A program made the position numbers and the translations under genes. Positions 11,523 through 21,590 of a stretch of 34,404 bases of DNA are shown here, piece by piece. The stretch is from Candidatus Nanohaloarchaea archaeon (GTDB taxonomy: Archaea; EX4484-52; GLR71), in NCBI GenBank assembly GCA_013138765.1, contig WTCB01000126.1, forward strand, positions 1 to 34,404. The letters run 5' to 3'. The notes under the pieces were generated by a model. That model saw only the letters and a list, made by a program, of their open reading frames with translations, made no database searches and had not been told where the DNA came from. How positions within the stretch are numbered: position 1 is the first letter of the stretch; the number at the start of each line of letters is the position of its first letter.

Positions 11523-12230
11523 ATGGGTAAACGAATAATCTCTCAGCGTAGGGGTAGAGGAACTCCAACATATAGGGCAAATAGTCATAATTATCTTACT
11601 GACGCTAAATACAGTGCAAAAAATAGGACTGTTAAAACTAATGGTGTCATTATTGACATTAAACATGATGTGGGCAAAAATGCACCTGTTGCTCTTGTTA
11701 AGTTTGAAAATAATGAAAAAAGATACATGATCGCTTCGGAAGGTGTTTCTGTGGGTAAAGATATCTGTGTAGGCAATGGTGCAAGTTTTGATTTTGGAAA
11801 TGTGCTTCCATTAGTTGATATTCCTGAAGGAACTCCTGTGTTTAATATTGAAGGCATTCCTGGTGATGGCGGTAAATTGGTCCGTTCATCTGGTATGTCT
11901 GCAGTAGTTTCATCACATAGCGGAACAACTACTGTTGTAAAATTACCATCAAAATCTTTTAAGACACTGAATTCATTTTGCATGGCAACAATCGGTGTTG
12001 CTGCTGGCGGAGAAAGAAAGATAAAACCGTTTGGTAAAGCAGGCAATAAATTCCATAATCGAAAAGCTCGCGGTAAATTGTATCCTATAACAAGTAAAGT
12101 TGCAATGAATTCCGTTGACCATAAGTTTGGTGGAGACAACAAGGGTGTATCTACAACTACTAGTCGACATGCATCTCCTGGTGCAAAAGTTGGGTCTATT
12201 GCTGCAAGAAGGACCGGTAAGAAGAGATAA
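11523..12230 (+). CDS. rpl2: Ribosomal protein uL2
   Basis: GKRIISQRRGRGTPTYRANSH, VAMNSVDHKFGG. Confidence 0.97.
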   Translation: MGKRIISQRRGRGTPTYRANSHNYLTDAKYSAKNRTVKTNGVIIDIKHDVGKNAPVALVKFENNEKRYMIASEGVSVGKDICVGNGASFDFGNVLPLVDIPEGTPVFNIEGIPGDGGKLVRSSGMSAVVSSHSGTTTVVKLPSKSFKTLNSFCMATIGVAAGGERKIKPFGKAGNKFHNRKARGKLYPITSKVAMNSVDHKFGGDNKGVSTTTSRHASPGAKVGSIAARRTGKKR

Positions 12231-12250
12231 TATAATATCAAGTGATTTTT

Positions 12251-12664
12251 ATGGCTAATAATATCAAGACTGACAAATTCGGAAAACGAATATTTACTTT
12301 CCGTGGTAAGACTGTTGAAGAACTTAGAGCGTTATCTATGGATGAGTTTATGGGTCTTATAAAAAGCAGAGGTCGAAGACATATGATTCATGGCTTTAGT
12401 GATCTTGAAAAAAAACTTATCGATGATATCAAAACTAATCCGGATAAATTTGTTAAGACACATGCACGGGATATGATTGTCTTGCCTGATTTTATAGGTA
12501 AAAAAATAGGTATACATAATGGTAAAGAATTTGTTTCTGTCGATATAAAAGAAGAGATGGTCGGTCATAGATTTGGTGAGTTTGCACAGACAAGACGAGT
12601 ACTTAAGCATAGTGGTGTTGGTGTTGGAGCAACAAAATCCAGTAAATTTGTGGCATTAAAATAA
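12251..12664 (+). CDS. rps19: Ribosomal protein uS19
   Basis: THARDMIVLPDFIGKKIGIHNGKEFV, GHRFGEFAQTRR. Confidence 0.97.
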   Translation: MANNIKTDKFGKRIFTFRGKTVEELRALSMDEFMGLIKSRGRRHMIHGFSDLEKKLIDDIKTNPDKFVKTHARDMIVLPDFIGKKIGIHNGKEFVSVDIKEEMVGHRFGEFAQTRRVLKHSGVGVGATKSSKFVALK

Positions 12665-12694
12665 AAATTAAAAATATGTTCAATGTGATACTCT

Positions 12695-13285
12695 ATGACT
12701 GATATAAATCATCCTTACAAAGCAAATGAAGAAAAAGTAGCTCGTAGCGGTGCTACTAATTTGAGGATATCAACAAAGAATTCTGTTGAAATAAGCAGAT
12801 TCATAAAGGGTCTTGGTGTTGAGAAGGCGATGGTCTATCTTTCAGATGTCGTCAAGGTAAAGAAAGCTATTCCCTATAAACGTTTCATCCGTGATCAAGC
12901 ACATAGAAAAGGCGGTATGGGTCCTGGAAGATTTCCGGTCAATGCCGCTATTGAATTTTTAAAATTATTAAAGAATGCAAAAAGTAATGCAGAAGTTAAA
13001 GGTCTTGATGGCAATAATCTTGTTGTTGATAATGCACAGGCTAATATTGGCAGTTCACGATTTCATCGTGGTGCAAGATCATTTGGCAGAAGGCGAGCAA
13101 AAAGTACAAATGTTTCCATAACTGTAAAAGAGCAAAAAGTAAAAAAAACAAAAATAGTAACAAAAAAAGAAGCAGTAAAAGCTGTAAAACCCAAAGCTGT
13201 TTCAAAAGCTGCTGCTCAAAAAGCTACTGTGGATGAAACAAAAGAAATAAAAAAAGAAGATGTTAAAGATAACATCAAAAAATAA
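12695..13285 (+). CDS. rpl22: Ribosomal protein uL22 with K-rich C-terminal tail
   Basis: RFIRDQAHRKGGMGPGRFPVNAA, operon position. Confidence 0.95.
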   Translation: MTDINHPYKANEEKVARSGATNLRISTKNSVEISRFIKGLGVEKAMVYLSDVVKVKKAIPYKRFIRDQAHRKGGMGPGRFPVNAAIEFLKLLKNAKSNAEVKGLDGNNLVVDNAQANIGSSRFHRGARSFGRRRAKSTNVSITVKEQKVKKTKIVTKKEAVKAVKPKAVSKAAAQKATVDETKEIKKEDVKDNIKK

Positions 13286-13320
13286 ATCAATAAATAATGC
13301 TTAATGAGGCCAGGTTGCAT

Positions 13321-14313
13321 ATGATTGAAAGAAAATTTATAGAAGATCACATAAAATCACTAGAGGTTGAAGAGTACCTTGCAAAGGTTCTTGAAAAAGC
13401 TGATTATAGTCATACTGATATACAGATAACTCCTTTATCTACACGACTTATTGTGCATGTAGGTAGACCGGGCATTGCTATTGGCCGTGCTGGTAAGAAT
13501 ATTGAAATGATCACTAATGTACTTTCAGAAAAATATGCAGTAAAGAATCCGCAATTAGATATACAGTCTATTGAAAGTCCTGATCTTGATGCAACTTATG
13601 TAGCTCATCAGATTTCATCTGCAATTGAAAGGTATGTAAAACCAAACCGAATTACAAATATTTATCTCAGAAATATCATGAATGCCGGTGCTTATGGTGC
13701 TGAAATACAGATAAGCGGTAAAATTTCAGGCGGTCGAGGCAGAACTGATAAGAAACAGGTCGGATATATCAAAAAATCGGGGGATTTTGCAATTGGTAAT
13801 GTTGATCGTGGTTTTTCAACTGCAATGATGAAACCTGGTGTTTTAGGAATTAAAGTTATGATAATGAAAAATCTTCCTGAATCTATGCTTATCGAGAAGA
13901 GGATTAAAGCAGCTATTGTTGATGAAGCTAAAGAAAAAGCAGATAAAAAGGCGGCTAAGTTAAAAACTGAGGAAGATGCAGCTGCAAAAGAAGATGTCAA
14001 TGCAGTATCTGTTAAGAAAGATGAAAAAGAAGTAAAGGAAGAAAAAGAAGTTAAAAAAGAAACAGATAAAAAAACAACAAAAACAGATAAAAAAGAGGAT
14101 AAGGAAGTTGAAAAAAAAGCAGCTGCTAAAAAAGAAAAAGAAATTAAAACTGTAAAAGAAGAAAAGGTTGAGAAAAAAGCAAAAGAAGCAAAGAATGAAG
14201 AAACAGCAGAAAAGAAAGAAAAAGAAAAAGTTGCTGAAACTTCTGAAAAGAAAAAAACAACAAAAAAAGAAGTTAAAAGAACTGCTGTCAAAAAAGAAAA
14301 AAATAAAGAATAA
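13321..14313 (+). CDS. rps3: Ribosomal protein uS3 with long K/E-rich C-terminal extension
   Basis: KH domain VGRPGIAIGRAGKNIE, SGKISGGRGR; ATG 13321 follows an AGGT motif, track start at 13297. Confidence 0.95.
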   Translation: MIERKFIEDHIKSLEVEEYLAKVLEKADYSHTDIQITPLSTRLIVHVGRPGIAIGRAGKNIEMITNVLSEKYAVKNPQLDIQSIESPDLDATYVAHQISSAIERYVKPNRITNIYLRNIMNAGAYGAEIQISGKISGGRGRTDKKQVGYIKKSGDFAIGNVDRGFSTAMMKPGVLGIKVMIMKNLPESMLIEKRIKAAIVDEAKEKADKKAAKLKTEEDAAAKEDVNAVSVKKDEKEVKEEKEVKKETDKKTTKTDKKEDKEVEKKAAAKKEKEIKTVKEEKVEKKAKEAKNEETAEKKEKEKVAETSEKKKTTKKEVKRTAVKKEKNKE

Positions 14314-14327
14314 AAATTGTGATATTT

Positions 14328-14522
14328 ATGGCTATACTCCGTTCAAGACAGATAAGAGACATGAGTGATGATGATCGAACAAAAAAGCTTAAAGAATTTA
14401 AACTTGAGCTTTTTAAGGAAAAAGGTAAGATTGATGTCGGCGGAGTGTCAGATAATCCTGGCAAGATCAGTGAAATCAAGAAAACGATTGCACGAATCCT
14501 GACAATTCAAAAGGAGATGTAA
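14328..14522 (+). CDS. rpl29: Ribosomal protein uL29
   Basis: MAILRSRQIRDMSDD..., IKKTIARILTI, operon position. Confidence 0.93.
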   Translation: MAILRSRQIRDMSDDDRTKKLKEFKLELFKEKGKIDVGGVSDNPGKISEIKKTIARILTIQKEM

Positions 14523-14530
14523 GATCTAAG

Positions 14531-14839
14531 ATGCAAGATATATGTAATAAGTGCGGGCTTCCAAAAGATCTCTGTGTATGTGACACAATTTCTAAAGAAG
14601 CACAACAGATAGAAATAAGTTATATCAGAAAGCGTTTTAGAAAATATTCAACAATGGTAAAAGGACTTGATCCGAAATCAACAAATATCAAGGAGATAAC
14701 AACAACTTTGAAAGGGAAGCTTGCTTGTGGCGGGACATCAAAAAATGGTCTGATTGAACTCCAAGGGAAGCATGCTGAAGAAGTAAAAAAGTTGCTTATT
14801 GACATGGGTTTTGGTGAAGAGTCTATTATCATTTCATAA
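14531..14839 (+). CDS. Translation initiation factor SUI1/eIF1 family
   Basis: CNKCGLPKDLCVCD, STMVKGLD, KLACGGTSKNGLIELQGKH. Confidence 0.95.
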   Translation: MQDICNKCGLPKDLCVCDTISKEAQQIEISYIRKRFRKYSTMVKGLDPKSTNIKEITTTLKGKLACGGTSKNGLIELQGKHAEEVKKLLIDMGFGEESIIIS

Positions 14840-14859
14840 GATGTTCATGGGTGTTTTTT

Positions 14860-15147
14860 ATGATCACTCCACAAAACATTATACGACATGAGCTTGTCGG
14901 TCTCAACATAAAGGTATCTGAAAGCAACGATAAAAATTGTATCGGTGTTTCTGGGTGCATAATTGATGAGACCAAAGATATGTTGCTTGTGATGTCTGGT
15001 CAAAAAAGGATTTGGCTTGCAAAGAGTATGATGGCATTTGATATAACAATTCCTTCGGGGGATGTTGTCCGGGTGTCTGGGAAACGTATTTTAGGACGTC
15101 CCGAGGAGCGTATAAGAAAAAAAGTACCTTCCAAATGGAAAAAATAG
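14860..15147 (+). CDS. rnp1: RNase P protein component 1 (Rpp29 family)
   Basis: [13 protein letters not shown]...[10 protein letters not shown], conserved operon position between eIF1 and uS17. Confidence 0.92.
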   Translation: MITPQNIIRHELVGLNIKVSESNDKNCIGVSGCIIDETKDMLLVMSGQKRIWLAKSMMAFDITIPSGDVVRVSGKRILGRPEERIRKKVPSKWKK

Positions 15148-15185
15148 TTCATAATTGTTTAAAAATAATAAAAATGGTTGATATG

Positions 15186-15521
15186 ATGGCAAAAAATGCT
15201 GTAAAGAACATAGGAATTCCGACCAAGACTGTTCCTAAAGAGGTATGTACAGATGATACATGCCCATTTCATGGTACTCTTAAGGTAAGGGGCAAGATAT
15301 TTCAAGGGACTGTAGTCTCTGCAAGCATGGATAATTCTGTGGTTGTCGAATGGAGTTATACACATTTTGTTCCTAAATTTGAACGTTATGAAAAAAGGAA
15401 AACAAAAGTTGTTGCTCATAAACCATCATGTTTTCACATAAAAAAAGGTGACATGGTTCGAATCGGTGAGTGTCGACCAATAAGTAAAACAAAAAAGTTT
15501 GTAGTAATAGAAAAACTTTAA
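15186..15521 (+). CDS. rps17: Ribosomal protein uS17
   Basis: [47 protein letters not shown]. Confidence 0.95.
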   Translation: MAKNAVKNIGIPTKTVPKEVCTDDTCPFHGTLKVRGKIFQGTVVSASMDNSVVVEWSYTHFVPKFERYEKRKTKVVAHKPSCFHIKKGDMVRIGECRPISKTKKFVVIEKL

Positions 15522-15550
15522 AGATATTATATAAATTATGGTGAATATTT

Positions 15551-15949
15551 ATGAAAGCTATGAGTATCAATTCAACAAAAGGTATACAGACCGGAAGCAT
15601 AATTCGGTGTGTTGACAATACTGGTGCTAAAAAATTGGAAGTCATAGCGGTCAAAGGTTATAAAGGTATCAGAAAAAGACATCCATCTGCAGGAATTGGC
15701 GGTGTTGTCATATGTTCTGTTAAATCCGGTAACCAGAAAATAAAACATGAAATTGTAAAAGCTGTCATTGTTACACAGACTAAGGAATTCAAACGTGCAA
15801 ATGGCGTTCGTATAAAGTTTTTAGAAAATACTGCAGTACTTATCCAAGATAATTTTGAACCAAGAGGAAAGCAGATTAAAGGAATTATTGCAAAAGAAGT
15901 TGTGGAACGATTCCCAATGATCGGGAAAATTGCAGCAACAATAGTATGA
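15551..15949 (+). CDS. rpl14: Ribosomal protein uL14
   Basis: GSIIRCVDNTGAKKLEVIAVKGYKG. Confidence 0.96.
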   Translation: MKAMSINSTKGIQTGSIIRCVDNTGAKKLEVIAVKGYKGIRKRHPSAGIGGVVICSVKSGNQKIKHEIVKAVIVTQTKEFKRANGVRIKFLENTAVLIQDNFEPRGKQIKGIIAKEVVERFPMIGKIAATIV

Positions 15950-15961
15950 TGGTGACTTGAT

Positions 15962-16543
15962 ATGAAAATCGGTAAATGGTCTGTAAAATGGAAAGGTTCA
16001 AAGGAAAGCGCAAAACAAAGGAAATATTTATATAATGCTCCACTTCATGTTAAACGAAAATTTTTATCTGCAAATCTTTCAAAAACATTGAGGCAGAAGG
16101 TTGGCAAGCCATCTTTACCAGTTCGTCGTGGTGATGAGGTTATAATCAAGAGAGGATCCAATAAGGGATCAACTGGTGAAATCGTTAATGTTTTCATAAA
16201 AAAAGGTCATGTCCATATTAAAGGCATTACAACAAAAAAGACTGATGGTACTGAAGTTCAGCTACCTCAAGATCCGTCAAATCTTCAGATAATATCTTTA
16301 AATCTTGAAGATGCAAAGCGTCTTAAAAATATAAAGTCTGATGTCGTAAAAAAAGATCAGAGCAAAAGCATTAAAAAAGAAGCTGTGAAAAAAGAGAGCA
16401 AGCCTGTCTCAAAGGCAAAACCTGAAGCAAAATCAGGGATTAAAAAGACAGTAACTAAGGATAAAACTAAAACAGCAACTCCTGTGAAAAAACAGGCAGA
16501 TACTGTAAAAACTGCAGAAAAGAAAAAGACTGTGAAAAAGTAA
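15962..16543 (+). CDS. rpl24: Ribosomal protein uL24 with K-rich tail
   Basis: KOW motif VRRGDEVIIKRGSNKGSTGEIV. Confidence 0.94.
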   Translation: MKIGKWSVKWKGSKESAKQRKYLYNAPLHVKRKFLSANLSKTLRQKVGKPSLPVRRGDEVIIKRGSNKGSTGEIVNVFIKKGHVHIKGITTKKTDGTEVQLPQDPSNLQIISLNLEDAKRLKNIKSDVVKKDQSKSIKKEAVKKESKPVSKAKPEAKSGIKKTVTKDKTKTATPVKKQADTVKTAEKKKTVKK

Positions 16544-16572
16544 AAATAATATTTATGGAATGAGTGATTGCA

Positions 16573-17274
16573 ATGCATTTAAAAAGACTTGGAGCATCAA
16601 AGAGTTATAATATACCAAAGAAGACTGCTAAATTTGCAGTTTTGCCTAGTTCGGGTGCTCATGCTAAAGGTGAGTGCATACCGGTCGGTGTGTTCCTTAG
16701 GGATATATTAATGTTGGCAAAAACACTTTCCGAAGCAAAAACAATATTAAATAATGGATATCTTTTAGTTGATGGTAAGATCATAAAGAATTACAAACAT
16801 CCGGTTGGTTTTATGGATGTTGTTGCATTGCCAAAAATTAAGAAATATTACAGGATACTTTCAAAATCGGGCAAATTAGTTCCGGTTGAAATTGATAGTA
16901 AAGAATCTTTGTTTAAGCTTGGAAAAATAATTTCAAAAAAGCAATTGAATGGCGGTAAAATGCAGTTTGGTCTTCATGATGGCCGAACTTTCGTCATGGC
17001 TGCAAAGAAAGCAATATACAAAGTCGGTGATACTGTTCAGATATCAGTACCTACTCAAGAGGTGAAAGCACATGTATCTATGGATATTGGAAATATTGTG
17101 ATGGTAACTGGCGGAAGACATGTAGGTTCTATCGGTAAATTGAAAAAGCTTGAGATTGTTGAAAGTCCAGAACCCAATATGGTTATTGTGGATATTGATG
17201 GCAAGGAACTTAGGACGTTAAAAGATTATATATTTGTTATAGGAACTAAGACGTCCCTTATTAAACTTGAATAA
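16573..17274 (+). CDS. rps4e: Ribosomal protein eS4
   Basis: HLKRLGASKSYNIPKKTAKFAVLPSSGAHAKGECIPVGVFLRDIL. Confidence 0.96.
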   Translation: MHLKRLGASKSYNIPKKTAKFAVLPSSGAHAKGECIPVGVFLRDILMLAKTLSEAKTILNNGYLLVDGKIIKNYKHPVGFMDVVALPKIKKYYRILSKSGKLVPVEIDSKESLFKLGKIISKKQLNGGKMQFGLHDGRTFVMAAKKAIYKVGDTVQISVPTQEVKAHVSMDIGNIVMVTGGRHVGSIGKLKKLEIVESPEPNMVIVDIDGKELRTLKDYIFVIGTKTSLIKLE

Positions 17275-17303
17275 ATTATGGAGTATGTTGGTTTGTGATT
17301 ATT

Positions 17304-17810
17304 ATGAATCTTATGAAAGATATCAAGGTTTCAAAGGTTGTATTGAATATAGGTCTCGGAAAGAATGTAGATCGTTTAGATAGTGCGATTCTTCTTGCAG
17401 AAAGACTTACAGGATGCAAGCCTGTTAAAACCTTGGCTTCAAGAAAAGCAAAAACCTATAAAATCGGTAAAGGTAGAGTCATAGGAGTCAAAGTCACAAT
17501 GAGGGATCAGAAAGCTTTGGATACTCTTAAGAATCTACTTCGTGCTAAAGGTAATGCGATTAAGGGCTCAAGTTTTGATAATGAAGGTAATTTTAATTTC
17601 GGTTTTGAAGAATATCTTGAAGTACCTGGTGTTAAATATGATCCTGCTATTGGAATTATGGGTTTTAATATAAGCGTAACTCTTGAAAGATCAGGTTTTA
17701 GAATAAAAAGAAGAAAAATTCAGAAAAGGAAAATACCTTTATCCCATAGGATAACACGGGATGAAGCTAGAGATTTTATGAAAAAGAAATTTAGTTTGGA
17801 AATCTTGTAA
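17304..17810 (+). CDS. rpl5: Ribosomal protein uL5
   Basis: KVVLNIGLGKN, FNFGFEEYLEVPGVKYDPAIGIMGFNISVTL. Confidence 0.96.
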   Translation: MNLMKDIKVSKVVLNIGLGKNVDRLDSAILLAERLTGCKPVKTLASRKAKTYKIGKGRVIGVKVTMRDQKALDTLKNLLRAKGNAIKGSSFDNEGNFNFGFEEYLEVPGVKYDPAIGIMGFNISVTLERSGFRIKRRKIQKRKIPLSHRITRDEARDFMKKKFSLEIL

Positions 17811-17829
17811 TTGATTAATGTGATGTTAT

Positions 17830-18063
17830 ATGGGAGATTATAGAAAACTTTTGAAACAATTGGAACAGAAAGCAAATAAGACAAAGGCAGAAAAGTTTAA
17901 AAAACATAATATGCCAAGAGACAGAAGTAATGGTTTAGCTCTTAATCGATGCAGAAGATGCGGTAAGAAAGGTAAGGGAGTTATAAAATCTTATCATCTT
18001 AATTATTGTCATCAGTGTTTCCGAGAGATTGCAAGCAAGCTTGGTTTCAAGAAGTATGATTAA
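17830..18063 (+). CDS. rps14: Ribosomal protein uS14
   Basis: [37 protein letters not shown]. Confidence 0.95.
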   Translation: MGDYRKLLKQLEQKANKTKAEKFKKHNMPRDRSNGLALNRCRRCGKKGKGVIKSYHLNYCHQCFREIASKLGFKKYD

Positions 18064-18093
18064 ATATATTATATATATTATGGTGATTTTTTT

Positions 18094-18480
18094 ATGATGC
18101 ATAATCCTATCGCAGATGTAATGACTGTTCTCAGAAATGCTGAGTCTGTCGGAAAAAAAGAATGTATATTAGATTATACTTCTAATTTAATAATCAGTAT
18201 ACTTGATATATTTAAGGAAAATGGATATATCGCAAGCTATAAAGTTGTGGATAATAATACTGGTGGAAAAATTAAGGTAGAACTTATCGGAATGATCAAT
18301 GATTGCAAACCAATTGTACCAAGACATTCAGTTAAAAAAGAGGATTATCTTAAATTTGAAAAAAGATATCTTCCAGCAAGTAATGTCGGTGTTATGGTCG
18401 TTTCAACTTCGAAAGGAATTAAATCACATAACGAAGTCAAAGGTAAAGTTGGAGGAAGTCTAATCGCTTATGTATATTAA
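18094..18480 (+). CDS. rps8: Ribosomal protein uS8
   Basis: NPIADVMTVLRNAE, VGVMVVSTSKG. Confidence 0.95.
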   Translation: MMHNPIADVMTVLRNAESVGKKECILDYTSNLIISILDIFKENGYIASYKVVDNNTGGKIKVELIGMINDCKPIVPRHSVKKEDYLKFEKRYLPASNVGVMVVSTSKGIKSHNEVKGKVGGSLIAYVY

Positions 18481-18530
18481 GTATCTTGACTTTAGAAAAT
18501 AGAAGAATATATTAAAATTATGGTGTTTTT

Positions 18531-19058
18531 ATGGCATATGAACAGAAAATCGCAATCCCAGAGGGAGTAAAAATAGAAAAACAGGATGGTGGAAAAATTG
18601 AAGTTTCTGCTGATGGGTCAAGCGTGAGTAGGGTTTTTGTTCATCCACATGTTAAATATAATATTTCAGGCAGTACTTTAGTTGTCAGCACAGAATCAAA
18701 AAGAAACAATGATTGTGCTGTTGTGGGTACATGGGCATCTCATCTGAACAACATGATAAAAGGTGTTACAAGTGGGTTTGAATATAAATTAAAGATTGTA
18801 TATACTCACTTTCCAATGAATGTATCTGTAAATGGTGATGTTGTAGATATCAAAAATTATCTTGGCGGTAAAGGTATCATGAAAGCAAACATATTAGGAG
18901 ATACTAAAGTTGTTGTCAAGAAAGAAGATGTCATAGTTTCAGGTACAGATAAAGAAGATGTAGGCCAGACTGCAGCTAATATTGAACGGGCCTGCAAAGT
19001 AAAAGGTAAAGACAGGAGAGTATTCCAGGATGGGGTATATCTTGTAACTAAAGAATAA
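18531..19058 (+). CDS. rpl6: Ribosomal protein uL6
   Basis: IAIPEGVKIE, MIKGVTSGFEYKLKIVYTHFPMN. Confidence 0.95.
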   Translation: MAYEQKIAIPEGVKIEKQDGGKIEVSADGSSVSRVFVHPHVKYNISGSTLVVSTESKRNNDCAVVGTWASHLNNMIKGVTSGFEYKLKIVYTHFPMNVSVNGDVVDIKNYLGGKGIMKANILGDTKVVVKKEDVIVSGTDKEDVGQTAANIERACKVKGKDRRVFQDGVYLVTKE

Positions 19059-19081
19059 TTTATATGTTAAATGGTGTTATT

Positions 19082-19567
19082 ATGGTCAAAAGATTGCTTG
19101 AAGTACGAAAAGTGATAAAAAGTAAGAAACCGTCATTTATTAGGCAGGATTCCTATAGATATCTAAAGCTTGGTACTGCATGGCGCGGTAGAAAAGGCAG
19201 GCATAATAAATTTAGGCTGCACAGAAGAGGACATACAAATCCGACTCCTAGTTATGGATCTCCTGTAAAAGTCAGGGGTTTTCATGCTTGCGGTAAAAAA
19301 GAAGTGATGGTACATAATGTTTCAGATCTTGACAGTGTCAATAAAGATGATGAGGTTGCAAGGATTGCAGGTACTGTCGGACTTAAGAAGAGGATGGACA
19401 TAGTAAATGTTGCTAAAACATCAAACATCCGAATATTAAATCCTGGTGTGGTTACTCTTGTTGCAATCAAAGCTGATCTGAAAAAAAAGAAGAGTGATAA
19501 AAAAGCTCAACCAACGGTTAAAAAAGATAATGTCAATAAAGATGAAAATAAAGATAATAAAAAGTAG
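19082..19567 (+). CDS. rpl32e: Ribosomal protein eL32 with K-rich tail
   Basis: PSFIRQDSYRYLKLGTAWRGRKGRHNKFR. Confidence 0.94.
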   Translation: MVKRLLEVRKVIKSKKPSFIRQDSYRYLKLGTAWRGRKGRHNKFRLHRRGHTNPTPSYGSPVKVRGFHACGKKEVMVHNVSDLDSVNKDDEVARIAGTVGLKKRMDIVNVAKTSNIRILNPGVVTLVAIKADLKKKKSDKKAQPTVKKDNVNKDENKDNKK

Positions 19568-19600
19568 ATAAAATTAAAATTTATGAAATGGGTGAGTTGC

Positions 19601-19777
19601 GTGACATTGATAACATTTTTGCATGCAGGACATACAAAATGTCCAAAATGTGGAACTATTGGTGAATTACGCAAGAAAAAAAATATTGATTATTTTGAAT
19701 GTCCGTTGTGCAATACAGAATTTACTGATGAGATCATATTATCCGAAGGCGTTGAAATAGAACTTACAAATAATTAA
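19601..19777 (+). CDS. 58-aa zinc-ribbon protein between eL32 and eL19
   Basis: Two CPxC-type knuckles (CPKCG ... CPLCN); GTG 19601 preferred because GGTGA lies about 5-10 nt upstream; track start is 19583. Confidence 0.72.
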   Translation: MTLITFLHAGHTKCPKCGTIGELRKKKNIDYFECPLCNTEFTDEIILSEGVEIELTNN

Positions 19778-19797
19778 ATAAAATTGATGTGATTTAA

Positions 19798-20238
19798 ATG
19801 AACACGAGACAGCAAAAAGAACTGGCCGCAAGAATGCTTAAGGTAGGTAAGGATAGAGTATGGCTCAGTCCTGACAATGCTGAGGATATAAGTTCTGCAA
19901 TCACTCGTCATGATATAAGAACTCTTGTGGATAAAGGAGTTATAAAAGTGTCTCCTTTAACAGGTCAGAGCCGAGTTCGTGCAAGAAAAATTGCAGAACA
20001 GAAGAAAAAATCATTAAGAAGCGGTTTTGGTTCAAGAAAAGGAACAGCAAAAACACGTTCAAATCCTAAAAGTCAATGGATGAAGAAAATAAGATCCTTA
20101 AGGGTTGAGCTTTTGAAGTTAAAAGCAAAAGAGATTATACTTTCAACAGAATATACAAAATTGTACCGTCTTTCAACAAGTGGTTTTTTCAGAAATAAAT
20201 CCCACTTGAATTTGTATATAAAGAAACTTAAAGAATAA
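19798..20238 (+). CDS. rpl19e: Ribosomal protein eL19
   Basis: AARMLKVGKDRVWLSPDNAEDISSAITRHDIR. Confidence 0.95.
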   Translation: MNTRQQKELAARMLKVGKDRVWLSPDNAEDISSAITRHDIRTLVDKGVIKVSPLTGQSRVRARKIAEQKKKSLRSGFGSRKGTAKTRSNPKSQWMKKIRSLRVELLKLKAKEIILSTEYTKLYRLSTSGFFRNKSHLNLYIKKLKE

Positions 20239-20262
20239 TTTTGTATAAATATGGTGAATCTA

Positions 20263-20826
20263 ATGAACTCAAGACATCTTTCACATTTCAGAAGAAGAGT
20301 AGAAGGCAAGACTAATTATAAAAAACGTCTTAACCTTTTGATCTCTAATAAACCGCGTATGGTCGTTCGCAGATCTAATACCAAAATAATTGCACAAATC
20401 ATAGTTTCAGATCATGGACAGGATAAGGCAGTTGTCGCGGTTGATTCTACAAGTCTTACAAAGAGCGGTTGGAAAGGTTCATTAAAAAATATTCCTGCTG
20501 CATATCTTACAGGTCTTCAGCTTGCATCTATTGCAAAATCAAATAAAATTGATAATGCAATACTTGATATTGGTCTTTTGACACCAACTAAAGGCGCAAC
20601 AATATTTGCCGTTTTGAAAGGTGCAGTTGATGGCGGTCTTGAGATACCTCATTCCTCAAATAACATACCTAGTGATGAAAGAATATCCGGGGCACATATC
20701 GATGCTTATAAAAAGACAACAATCGCTAAAGATTTTGATGTTGTCAAGAAGAAGATACTTGGAGGTTCTTCAGTCAAACCTGTTAAAAAAGCATCAGTTA
20801 AAGGAGACTCTAAGAGCAAAAAATAA
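20263..20826 (+). CDS. rpl18: Ribosomal protein uL18
   Basis: FRRRVEGKTNYKKRLNLLISNKPRMVVRRSN; ATG 20263 preferred. Confidence 0.94.
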   Translation: MNSRHLSHFRRRVEGKTNYKKRLNLLISNKPRMVVRRSNTKIIAQIIVSDHGQDKAVVAVDSTSLTKSGWKGSLKNIPAAYLTGLQLASIAKSNKIDNAILDIGLLTPTKGATIFAVLKGAVDGGLEIPHSSNNIPSDERISGAHIDAYKKTTIAKDFDVVKKKILGGSSVKPVKKASVKGDSKSKK

Positions 20827-20848
20827 ATTTTAAATATATGTGATTATT

Positions 20849-21577
20849 ATGGCTGATTTTAGAAGAAGGAATTCTGAGAAAAAAGATATCAAGGAAACTT
20901 GGGTTCCTAGGACAGAACTTGGACGAAGAGTTATGAATGGAGAGATCAAAAGCATCAAAGATATATTTGATCAGGGTCTTGTCATAAGAGAATCTGAGAT
21001 TGTTGATTTTCTTATCCCTGAAATAAAAGATCAGGTCATACAGATTGGCGGTAATCCTGGTAAGGGTGGAAGCATTATGCGAACACCTATAAGGTATACT
21101 AACAGGATGCATAAATCTGGAAGACGTCGTTCAATTCATGCACTTGTTGCAGTCGGTAATGGTGATGGCCTTATAGGTCTTGGCTATGCTACCAGTAAAG
21201 ATGTACCAACAACTATTGCAAATGCAGTCAAGAAAGCTAAACTTAATATTATCCCTGTGAGACGTGGTTGCGGTTCATGGGAATGTCAGTGTAAAGCTCA
21301 TCATTCAATACCTTTTAAGACTGAAGCGAAGTGTGGTTCTGTGAACGTTACTCTTATGCCAGCCCCTAAAGGAATTGGTCTCTGTGTCGCTAAAGAAGCA
21401 AAAACTCTTATGAATCTTGCGGGTATTCGTGATGTATGGGGTAAAAGCCGTGGTCAGACAAAAACTCGGCTTAATTTTGTAAAAGCTATATTTGGTTCAT
21501 TACAGCAATTGAATAAGATGAGGGTTTCAGAAGAGGTCAAGACTTCAACTGGTATGGTTGAAGGTATAATTAAATAG
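20849..21577 (+). CDS. rps5: Ribosomal protein uS5
   Basis: HALVAVGNGDGLIGLGYATSKDVPTTIANAVKKAKLNIIPVRRGCGSWEC. Confidence 0.96.
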   Translation: MADFRRRNSEKKDIKETWVPRTELGRRVMNGEIKSIKDIFDQGLVIRESEIVDFLIPEIKDQVIQIGGNPGKGGSIMRTPIRYTNRMHKSGRRRSIHALVAVGNGDGLIGLGYATSKDVPTTIANAVKKAKLNIIPVRRGCGSWECQCKAHHSIPFKTEAKCGSVNVTLMPAPKGIGLCVAKEAKTLMNLAGIRDVWGKSRGQTKTRLNFVKAIFGSLQQLNKMRVSEEVKTSTGMVEGIIK

Positions 21578-21590
21578 GTCAGGGATTAAT

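Noticed and set aside
13692-14291. 199-aa minus-strand ORF rich in S/F
   Set aside because: Antisense shadow of the K/E-rich uS3 tail; compositional artefact.
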